Shown: one piece after another, positions 23,407 through 30,459 of the stretch | How the letters are laid out: the number at the start of each line of letters is the position of its first letter | How positions within the stretch are numbered: the first letter of the stretch is position 1 | Assembly (NCBI GenBank): GCA_964345225.1 | Contig: CAYFQB010000072.1 | Location: forward strand, 1-50,531 | Origin: CAYFQB01 sp964345225 | Lineage (GTDB): Bacteria; Nitrospirota; Thermodesulfovibrionia; Thermodesulfovibrionales; UBA6898 | Direction: 5' to 3' | DNA length: 50,531 bases | Translations under genes and position numbers: made by a program | The notes under the pieces: generated by a model | Seen by the model: only the letters and a program-made list of their open reading frames with translations | What the model was told of the DNA's origin: nothing | Database searches by the model: none

Positions 23407-23727
23407 TTACAAGGCAGATTTTTGAATTTCTATAATTAATTCTTTAATTCTATTTTTTAGTGCATTATCCAGGTCTATAAACATAAAACCAATACCAACT
23501 CCTTCCTGAATGTGTTTAACCTTCGACTTAAGCTCCAGTTTTTGATTTCCAAATTGAAAAAATATTTTAACTATTTCGCCAAGATTAAAGCTATGATCTG
23601 TATAAGCGTATAATCCACCTTCATTTATATCAAATGCTTTACAGACTATCGTGTCGTTAATCAGCAGATCTAAGTTACAATGAACCCTCTCTTTTATCCT
23701 GCGCCTCTTTTTTGATTCTTTTATCAT
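23407..23727 (-). CDS. PilZ-domain protein
   Basis: A 106-residue stand-alone PilZ domain with KRRRIKERV at about 7-15 as the Arg switch (RxxxR) and DINEGGLYAY at about 33-42 in place of D/NxSxxG; Ser is replaced by Asn, which may weaken but does not exclude c-di-GMP binding. It ends with GVGIGFMFIDLD, the usual final strand. GAGG is close to the ATG. It is the second single PilZ gene in the window. Confidence 0.85.
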   Translation of the reverse strand: MIKESKKRRRIKERVHCNLDLLINDTIVCKAFDINEGGLYAYTDHSFNLGEIVKIFFQFGNQKLELKSKVKHIQEGVGIGFMFIDLDNALKNRIKELIIEIQKSAL

Positions 23728-23827
23728 CGCCTCGATTACGGTTAAAAATATTTCTCGCTTAAATATACACTATTTTAGGCATGCTGTAAACCCTGTTGAA
23801 GAATATCTCGGAAGCGTACCAAGGTTC

Positions 23828-24625
23828 TTAATTTTTAATATCAAACTTATCCCTCAATTCATCACCTAATAGATTAAAGCAAAGCGCAGTAATTGCTATC
23901 ATAATACCCGGTGAAAAAACCATCCATGGCGCTGAGTTGATAAATGCCCTGTTAGCACTTATCATCGAGCCCCACGTGGCAGTAGGAGGCTGTGCCCCGA
24001 GTCCGAGAAAGCTCAGCGCTGCCTCTGTCAGTATATATCCTCCAAGTTTGAGCCCTGTAATGACAAAGGCAAGCGGTATGCATATCGGCAGGATATGTAC
24101 GAAAATAATTCGTGCATTACTGCATCCCAAAGCCTTTGCAGCTTCTACAAAAGATGATTCCCTTAAAGACAGGACATGTCCCCTGATAAGTCTGGCAAAA
24201 GATGCCCAGCCTACAGCTGAAAGTGCAATCATAACAGTATATATTCCCGGAGGGAATATAACGGATACACCTATTGCAAGAAGTAGTGCAGGGAATGCGA
24301 GTATTAAATCGACAACAGCCATAAAAAATGTATCCAGTTTTCCGCCAAAATATCCTGACAGCAAACCAATTAAAAGGCCTATTCCCATAGATAATAATGC
24401 AGCTATGACAGATATGCTTATTGATATTTTTCCACCATGCAGGACTCTTGCTAGTATGTCCCTGCCCTTGTTATCCGTACCAAGAGGATGTTTAATCGAC
24501 GGCGGCTGTTTCAGGCTATCAAGGTCTATTGCATCAGGATCATAAGGGACTATAAACGAAGAAAAGATCGATAAAGTAAAAATAAATATTATAATCCCTG
24601 CATATATCTTACCTATCAGTCCCAT
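23828..24625 (-). CDS. Oligopeptide/dipeptide ABC permease (OppC/DppC type)
   Basis: A 265-residue inner-membrane permease with an N-terminal segment (HPLGTDNKGRDILARVLHGG at about 46-65, the family signature) and about six membrane segments. The EAA loop that contacts the ATPase is EAAKALGCSNARIIFVHILP at about 160-179. GAGGA precedes the ATG. It is separated from the OppB-type gene by a 272-base gap carrying a palindromic element, and no ATPase gene is nearby. Confidence 0.93.
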   Translation of the reverse strand: MGLIGKIYAGIIIFIFTLSIFSSFIVPYDPDAIDLDSLKQPPSIKHPLGTDNKGRDILARVLHGGKISISISVIAALLSMGIGLLIGLLSGYFGGKLDTFFMAVVDLILAFPALLLAIGVSVIFPPGIYTVMIALSAVGWASFARLIRGHVLSLRESSFVEAAKALGCSNARIIFVHILPICIPLAFVITGLKLGGYILTEAALSFLGLGAQPPTATWGSMISANRAFINSAPWMVFSPGIMIAITALCFNLLGDELRDKFDIKN

Positions 24626-24668
24626 GAATCCTCACAGTTAAATAAAATTATTATTATCCAAATCCATT

Positions 24669-24851
24669 GATAAGCAATGCTGTTTTGAGCGACTTCGATA
24701 TTTTTTGGTTACAGTTCTTAGCGAAATGAAGCGGCCACAGCATCGAGTGTCTGAGTCCCGATACTTCGGGGCGAGTTTCAAGGCTGTAGCGGAATGAGCT
24801 CTAGAACTGTCTAAAAATATCTTTTTCAAGCGAAAAATAGTATTGCTTATC
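24669..24851. repeat. MITE-like palindromic element between permease genes
   Basis: A 183-base imperfect palindrome. The ends read GATAAGCAATGCTGTTTT and, on the other strand, GATAAGCAATACTATTTT. The arms continue through ACAGTTCT/AGAACTGT and meet at a CCCGA-TACT-TCGGG hairpin (24757-24770) exactly at the centre. No coding capacity. It is more GC-rich than its surroundings. The central core is shared with 90-105 and 40667-40693. Confidence 0.75.
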
Positions 24852-24897
24852 ATGTTTTAAGTATATAGATTTGGGTATTATTTGATCCTATCATTCT

Positions 24898-25827
24898 TTA
24901 TTTGCCTTCCTCTATCCTCACTCGCGGGTCAATATAGTGATAAATAATATCAACCAAGAGATTCACCAGGACAAAAACCACTGTCCCGACTATTATGCAA
25001 CCCATTATGACGGGATAATCACGCTTTATGATTCCCTCCATTGTGAATCTGCCTATACCATCCCATCCGAATATTGTCTCGGTGAGAACGGCACCGTTAA
25101 GGTAGCTTCCAAATTCAAGACCGATTACAGTAACAACCGGAATAAGGGCGTTCTTCATGACATGCACGATATTTATGCTTTTTTCCTTAATGCCTTTAGA
25201 CCGCGCTGTTCTGACATAAGGCATATCTATAACATCAATTACTGTAACTCGTGTAACCCTGACAAGCGTTGCTATTGCAGGGAAAGCCAAGGTCAATGCA
25301 GGGAGCAGAAGATATCTTATATCACCTGTTCCCGATGGCGGTAAAAGCTTTAACCTGAGGCTGAAAAAAAGCATCAGCATAAGACCGCTCCAGAACACTG
25401 GTATGCTCAGCCCCGTAACAGATAGTCCTGATATCAACCTGTCAGTAATCTTATTCTTCTTAAGGGCAGATATGAATCCGAGCAGGATACCAAGAGGAGT
25501 AGCTATAAGCATTGCACCTAATGCCAGCTTCAGGGTATTAGGGAATTTGTCCATAATATCGTCCAGAACCCTTCTGTTGGTGTAGTAAGACCTTCCCATC
25601 TCACCTCTTATCAGAAGTGAAAGATAACCAAGATACTGCCGCACAATCCCTTTATCAGAACCTATTTCATTCCTAATCTTCTCTATTATCTCTGGGCTGG
25701 TCCTTTCACCAACCATACTGTATACAGGATCCCCTGGAAGTGCCTTGGTCAGTGTAAATGTTATTAAGGTGATTCCAAGCAGAAGGGGGATAAGAAGCAG
25801 GGTTTTCTTTATTATATAAATTTTCAA
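24898..25827 (-). CDS. Oligopeptide/dipeptide ABC permease (OppB/DppB type)
   Basis: A 309-residue inner-membrane permease beginning KIYIIKKTLLLIPLLLGITLITFTLTKALPGDP, the OppB N-terminal signature, with about six membrane segments. The EAA-type loop is YVRTARSKGIKEKSINIVHVMKNALIP at about 201-227, and the C-terminal GWDGIGRF and DYPVIMG motifs are present. Its start overlaps the binding-protein stop by four bases. It partners the OppC-type permease for peptide import. Confidence 0.94.
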   Translation of the reverse strand: MKIYIIKKTLLLIPLLLGITLITFTLTKALPGDPVYSMVGERTSPEIIEKIRNEIGSDKGIVRQYLGYLSLLIRGEMGRSYYTNRRVLDDIMDKFPNTLKLALGAMLIATPLGILLGFISALKKNKITDRLISGLSVTGLSIPVFWSGLMLMLFFSLRLKLLPPSGTGDIRYLLLPALTLAFPAIATLVRVTRVTVIDVIDMPYVRTARSKGIKEKSINIVHVMKNALIPVVTVIGLEFGSYLNGAVLTETIFGWDGIGRFTMEGIIKRDYPVIMGCIIVGTVVFVLVNLLVDIIYHYIDPRVRIEEGK

Positions 25828-27395
25828 AAGGATACCTCTGTGCCTTTATCCATACTGTAGATTGGATAAATTCTGTAATTCTTCAGGTTTGTTTGTCTTA
25901 GGGTAAAGTCTGTCCTGTGCCAGAAGAGCACCCATGGTGTCTCTTCTGTTATAATCTTTTCTGCCATCATGTAAAAATAGTTTCTATCTTCTGGATTCAA
26001 TGCCTTCTGTCCTGCTTCTATAAACCGGTCGACTTCCTTATTCGTATATCTTGTTCTGTTTCCGCTTGCTCCGTGGTTGGATGAATGAAATAATGGAAAT
26101 AAAAAATTTTCGGGGTCTGGATAATCGGCCCACCAGCTTAACCAGAACATATCAGGTATCCCGTCGTTAATGGCAGCTTTATATGCGCTCCATTCGAGCT
26201 GTTTGATATTTACTTTCAGGCCGACCTTCTCTATGTACGACTGTATGATTTCAGCCATATCTACGACTTCACGGTCCGAGGTTATATAAAAATTTATTTC
26301 AGCATCTTTCTTTCCCAATCTTTTTACTATTTTCCTGGCCTTCTCAGGATCATATGTATTAATAACTTCCAGTTCCCATTTTCTGAGAACATCCGGGACA
26401 GGACCTGCTGAAAGCCTCCCCCTGTTTTCATAGAATGTTTTTAATATTTTATCCCTGTCGATAGAATAAGAAACTGCCTTTCTGAGATCAATATTGTCAA
26501 AAGGCTGTCTAGAACAGTTTAAGCCGAGATAGTATGTATTTAATCCATTAATAGAGGAAATCAGATTTTTCCATTTATGGGAATCTTTATATTTAGAATA
26601 ATCTGATGCAGGGATGGTAATTACATCAAGATTGCCAATCTCAAACTCTGTAACCGCTGTCAGTTCCTCAGGAATTATCCTGTAGATGATACCATCTACT
26701 TTTGGTTTATCAAAAAAATAGTTACTGTTTCTTATCAGTTCTAGCTTGTTGTTATGCTCCCATTTTTTTAATATAAAAGGTCCCGTACCTACAGGATGAG
26801 TTGAAAAATCAGCACCCCATTTTTCTACCTCTTCATCTGGAACTACATAAGCAGCAGTCATTGTTAGAAGGTTCAGAAATGGCGAGAACGGCTCTTCAAG
26901 TCTTATTTTTATTGTATATTTATCTAAAATCTCAATGCCTTCGATATCCTGACTTTCTCCGTGTACATATTCTCTTGCACCCAAAATCTTATCTAAAACC
27001 CATGTATTTGGAGAACTCCCTTCAGGGTCAAGAATACGTTTAAAGGAATACTTGAAGTCATAAGCCGTAACCTCCCGTTTATTAGTAAATAACATGCCTT
27101 TCCTAAGATAAAAAATATATGTTGTCCCCCCATCTTTTACCTCCCATTTTTCTGCAATATCAGGAACAACGTTCAGATTATCATCAAGTTTTACCAGACC
27201 ATTGAAGATCTTTGCAGAGATAAAACCGCCTGTCACATCAACTATGAAGGCAGGATCGAGAGTGGTGGGATTAGAATCCAGTCTTAAATAGATATATCCA
27301 TCAATCCTGTTCTGTGAAGAACAGCTATTGAATAACGTAAGAAAAAACAGGATTACATAAATATGAATAATCCGTCTTAGTGTCTTACGTATCAA
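25824..27395 (-). CDS. Peptide ABC transporter substrate-binding lipoprotein (SBP family 5)
   Basis: A 523-residue periplasmic binding protein. A TTG start overlaps the stop of the baeRF gene (TTGA). The signal peptide ends in a lipobox-like FNSC at about 22-25. Family 5 features are DSNPTTLDPAFIVD near 39-52, the PDIAEKWEVKDGGTTYIFYLRKGMLFT segment, VGTGPFILKKW near 199-209, and RKAVSYSIDRDKI. It captures peptides or similar ligands for the OppB/OppC-type permeases downstream. A weak ribosome binding site and the TTG suggest translation coupled to the upstream gene. Confidence 0.93.
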   Translation of the reverse strand: MIRKTLRRIIHIYVILFFLTLFNSCSSQNRIDGYIYLRLDSNPTTLDPAFIVDVTGGFISAKIFNGLVKLDDNLNVVPDIAEKWEVKDGGTTYIFYLRKGMLFTNKREVTAYDFKYSFKRILDPEGSSPNTWVLDKILGAREYVHGESQDIEGIEILDKYTIKIRLEEPFSPFLNLLTMTAAYVVPDEEVEKWGADFSTHPVGTGPFILKKWEHNNKLELIRNSNYFFDKPKVDGIIYRIIPEELTAVTEFEIGNLDVITIPASDYSKYKDSHKWKNLISSINGLNTYYLGLNCSRQPFDNIDLRKAVSYSIDRDKILKTFYENRGRLSAGPVPDVLRKWELEVINTYDPEKARKIVKRLGKKDAEINFYITSDREVVDMAEIIQSYIEKVGLKVNIKQLEWSAYKAAINDGIPDMFWLSWWADYPDPENFLFPLFHSSNHGASGNRTRYTNKEVDRFIEAGQKALNPEDRNYFYMMAEKIITEETPWVLFWHRTDFTLRQTNLKNYRIYPIYSMDKGTEVSF

Positions 27396-28513
27396 TATCT
27401 CAGAAATGCACCGATAGAGCCGGTTTTTATAAATTTGTCATTTCCGTATATAACTTCAACAGAGGCACCCTGTTCAATCGCTTTCTGTGCTGCAAGATCA
27501 ATAATATAATCAACCTTTTGCATAATAGTTTTGCAATAAGGGCATTTATATATATTCTGTGATGTTATTAATCCGCATTTTGGACAGGAATACCCGGAGG
27601 CCCTGTAATCTTTATTAAAAAGTAGTCTCATTACCCTTCCCTCCTGCAGTGCTGCCAGAACATCATCAATTCCCAATACAGCATTACCAGTCTTCATGGC
27701 CCTGGTCAAAAGTTCATCGACAGTAAAATCTTTTTCTGTATTCTCATATCTGTAGATTACAGGCTGAACCCTCGATAAAACATCATTAATATTAGCGGAT
27801 ATGCTGACATTAAATGTACCAATGATCTTTTCGGATATCCTTCTTGTAAACTGTGACTTTGCCTTATGCAATGCCTCCTCTGTACCGCCTATTACAAGGC
27901 GGCTTATGTCACCGGTTGAAAGCATATTCTCGAGCTGTCTTATAACATCCTTTATATGGAGACCTATGTGATAATCAATATGTCTTTTGAAGCTGCTTTC
28001 TGACAGACTGAACCATCCGCCTTTTTTATGCTTACCTGGAACATTCTTTGTAAAGACTTCCCTGTATTCCTCTATCTCCCCAAGATGAACTGCAAAAAGA
28101 CGTGCAAATTCTTTGTCGATTATCATTGCTGCGTACTTCTGATGTCTGTCAATTATATCAAGCAGCGGCTTAATGTATGGTGTTTTATCAATTATAATTT
28201 CATTATTCAGTTCTACAGAAAGATGAAACTCCCTCCAGAAGTCATTTCCGGTCGAACTTAATATAGCCAGTCCTTTTCTGAAATTCCTCTTGTTGGCAAG
28301 AATATAGGAACCTATATTTTCAATATCAGGCTTCAACTTCTTTATTGAGGTCTTGTCGAGTCTTTTCATTGCATTTCTCAGCATATTTTTTATGTGTATT
28401 ATGTAATCTCCTTTTACATTCGAAACAGGGTCCACATTGAGATAACAGCTTATAAAGTAATTATCATTGCCTTTCACTTTTGCTATTTTTGTAATCTCTT
28501 CGCGATTAAGCAT
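27392..28513 (-). CDS. baeRF-type (eRF1-like) protein with zinc ribbon
   Basis: A 373-residue soluble protein of the bacterial/archaeal release-factor-1-like group. Recognisable are SCYLNVDPVSN at the N terminus, AAMIIDKEFARLFAVHLGEIEEYREVF in the middle, KKGGWFSLSESSFKRHIDYHI at about 164-184, IGGTEEALHKAKSQ, and a C-terminal zinc ribbon (CPKC and CPYC at about 310-330). The GGQ tripeptide used by eRF1 for peptidyl-tRNA hydrolysis is GGW here, as in many baeRF relatives. The family is thought to act in ribosome rescue or stress. GGAG supports the start; it overlaps the AI-2E permease by eight bases. Confidence 0.85.
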   Translation of the reverse strand: MLNREEITKIAKVKGNDNYFISCYLNVDPVSNVKGDYIIHIKNMLRNAMKRLDKTSIKKLKPDIENIGSYILANKRNFRKGLAILSSTGNDFWREFHLSVELNNEIIIDKTPYIKPLLDIIDRHQKYAAMIIDKEFARLFAVHLGEIEEYREVFTKNVPGKHKKGGWFSLSESSFKRHIDYHIGLHIKDVIRQLENMLSTGDISRLVIGGTEEALHKAKSQFTRRISEKIIGTFNVSISANINDVLSRVQPVIYRYENTEKDFTVDELLTRAMKTGNAVLGIDDVLAALQEGRVMRLLFNKDYRASGYSCPKCGLITSQNIYKCPYCKTIMQKVDYIIDLAAQKAIEQGASVEVIYGNDKFIKTGSIGAFLRY

Positions 28514-29555
28514 TTGCTCCTCCTTCTATACTTCTAATAATTTCAAAGACAGAAATAAAGAGAGCCATGATTAGAGGCCCGATAATTAATCCAATAAGAC
28601 CGAAAAGCTTTATGCCTCCAAGCACACTGAAAAAAATTATTATCATTGGCATCTTTGTCCGGCTTCCTATTATTATAGGCTTAAGAATATTGTCGACCAT
28701 GCTTATAACAAGAACACCGTATATAAAGAGCCCTATTCCATGCGTATAGTTTCCCTGAACTACAAGACATACAGAATGGGGTCCCCATATAGAAAAGGGC
28801 CCCATAAAAGGCACAAATGACATCACCGCCATTGCAATTCCCCAGAGGACAGGTGATGATATGCCAATAAAATAAAATCCGAAACCGCCAAGCACACCCT
28901 GAATAATCGCAACAAGAATCCCGCCGTATACGGTAGATACAACCATATCATTTACCTGGGAAGCCAGTTTATCTTTTTGAGCCTCACTGAAAGGCATATA
29001 ATTTTTTGCTTTTGAAAGAAAACCCGGTCCGTCTTTAAGTAAGAAAAAAATAGTGAAGATCATGAAAATGAAGTTAACGGCGACGGATATTATGTTAGTT
29101 ACCTTTATCGAAAGGTTTTCTACAAGACCCGTACCGATCTTTGTAATATTTTCGATAATTACCTCTTCTGTAGGCAGATTTTCGACACCCACGTATGAGC
29201 CAACTTTCTCAAAGAAGTTCTGAAATTGAGGGCTTTCGAAAAATTCCCTGATAGAACCAAGCCTTCCTTCACTTATATCCGAAATTATACCCTTCAATTC
29301 TTCTATTAGCAGAATTGACAGATAAGTGAACGGGACGATTATTATAATCATTATCATTAGTATCGTTATTACAGAGGCCAGCGATTTAACTTTTACGTGT
29401 TTGGCTATGTACATATAAACGGGGTAAAAGATAATAGAAAAAACTATTGCCCAGGCAATAGCAATAAGGAAAGGACTCATTATTTTATATGTCAGATAAC
29501 CGAGCAGGACAAGCAGAAATATAAGCATTATGGAGTAGAATCTGCTAGTCGTCAT
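28506..29555 (-). CDS. AI-2E family transporter (PerM/YdiK-like)
   Basis: A 349-residue membrane protein with about eight membrane segments, opening with a Phe/Leu-rich pair and carrying the family pattern ISSPVLWGIAMAVMSFVPFMGPFSIWGP near 228-255 and DNILKPIIIGSRTKMPMIIIFFSVLGGIKLFGLIGLIIGPLI near 288-328. The amphipathic segment at about 85-140 is typical. Substrates in this family range from AI-2 to organic anions or sodium; none can be inferred. Its ATG overlaps the stop of the hydrolase gene upstream (ATGA). Confidence 0.92.
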   Translation of the reverse strand: MTTSRFYSIMLIFLLVLLGYLTYKIMSPFLIAIAWAIVFSIIFYPVYMYIAKHVKVKSLASVITILMIMIIIIVPFTYLSILLIEELKGIISDISEGRLGSIREFFESPQFQNFFEKVGSYVGVENLPTEEVIIENITKIGTGLVENLSIKVTNIISVAVNFIFMIFTIFFLLKDGPGFLSKAKNYMPFSEAQKDKLASQVNDMVVSTVYGGILVAIIQGVLGGFGFYFIGISSPVLWGIAMAVMSFVPFMGPFSIWGPHSVCLVVQGNYTHGIGLFIYGVLVISMVDNILKPIIIGSRTKMPMIIIFFSVLGGIKLFGLIGLIIGPLIMALFISVFEIIRSIEGGANA

Positions 29556-30295
29556 GGCAAATCGGTTCTCTTCTTTTCGCCTCTGCAGAATTCACTTTCC
29601 CGTGAGAGCCGCGATTTGGACGGCACGGAACAGACCGATGAGGCATTAATAAAAACCTCAAAAACTTTCCCTGAAATATAATTATCAATTCTTTCCGGAT
29701 GCCACTGGACACCCATAAGGAAACTATAATGCTCAAGATAAAAAGCCTCTATTATGCCATCCGGTGCAAATGCAAAAGGTTTTAGTCCAGAACCTGTATT
29801 TTTTATCGCCTGATGGTGGGTGCTGTTTACCTCATATTCGCCTCGTTCTAAAAATGGATTATAAGCAATATTTATGAGATGCCTGCCATTTTTGTGATTG
29901 AGAGACTTAATTAACTGAATACCAATATCCTGATAAAGAGACCCCTTAAAAAAGACATTTAAAAGCTGCATTCCGTAGCATATCCCGAGAACAGGCTTGC
30001 CTATTTTTATTATCTCATTTAAAAGGGAAATTTCAAAATTAATTCTTCTGCCCTCTTCAAGCCTGTTATGAAACCACTCTTCTTCATTATAAAACGAGGG
30101 ATTTATATCCCTTCCCCCGGGTATAATTAGACCGTCAAAATGCTCTGAAATTTCAATCACGTTCATACCTGGAGACAGAAAAATCGCAGATCCTCCTGCC
30201 TTTTCAACAGCTTGAATATATAATTCGGGATATTCAGGAAGTTTTTTGCCTGTTCCTGAGGTAATGCCTATTAATGGCAGAGCAAAGTTTTTCAT
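29552..30295 (-). CDS. Class I glutamine amidotransferase-fold hydrolase (peptidase C26, PuuD-like)
   Basis: A 247-residue enzyme with nucleophile C106 in GICYGMQ and the catalytic H199/E201 in QWHPE; the HHQA segment at 160-163 and IIPGGRDINPSFY at 57-69 are family hallmarks of gamma-glutamyl-gamma-aminobutyrate hydrolases. It probably cleaves a gamma-glutamyl amide. After the normal end (about residue 218) a 29-residue Ser/Arg-rich tail follows (SRLSRESEF, GEKKRTDLP) that is unlike the family. No ribosome binding site; a TATAAT lies six bases before the ATG. It is divergent from secA. Confidence 0.9.
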   Translation of the reverse strand: MKNFALPLIGITSGTGKKLPEYPELYIQAVEKAGGSAIFLSPGMNVIEISEHFDGLIIPGGRDINPSFYNEEEWFHNRLEEGRRINFEISLLNEIIKIGKPVLGICYGMQLLNVFFKGSLYQDIGIQLIKSLNHKNGRHLINIAYNPFLERGEYEVNSTHHQAIKNTGSGLKPFAFAPDGIIEAFYLEHYSFLMGVQWHPERIDNYISGKVFEVFINASSVCSVPSKSRLSRESEFCRGEKKRTDLP

Positions 30296-30301
30296 TTTAT
30301 T

Positions 30302-30340
30302 ATTATAATATTATTATAATTATAAAGAGCCAGATTGCAA
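30302..30340 (-). promoter_or_regulatory. Promoter region of the C26 hydrolase gene
   Basis: Two overlapping candidates on the minus strand: TATAAT at 30307-30302, six bases before the ATG; or TTGCAA (30340-30335), 16-base spacer, TATAAT (30318-30313). No Shine-Dalgarno in either case. The run of AT repeats makes the exact box ambiguous. Confidence 0.35.
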
Positions 30341-30421
30341 AAGTGCAGTAGAATAGCAGTTTTTTTTAAACGGCTGCGCCAATTTGCTAATTTTCTACTA
30401 CGCTATATTTTACCAGTTTCC

Positions 30422-30450
30422 TTGAAATATTAAGGATATTAATTTAATAT
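30422..30450 (+). promoter_or_regulatory. Sigma-70 promoter of secA, probable leaderless start
   Basis: TTGAAA (30422-30427), 17-base spacer, TAATAT (30445-30450), then nine bases and the secA ATG with no ribosome binding site. Same geometry as cstA. Confidence 0.55.
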
Positions 30451-30459
30451 TTTATTATT

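Noticed and set aside
23090..23727. Toxin-antitoxin pair from the small plus-strand gene and the convergent PilZ gene
   Set aside because: Opposite strands, PilZ domain clearly recognisable, and no toxin or antitoxin motif in the 84-residue protein.
23937..24545. 202-residue plus-strand frame
   Set aside because: Antisense to the OppC-type permease, whose EAA loop and N-terminal signature are intact.
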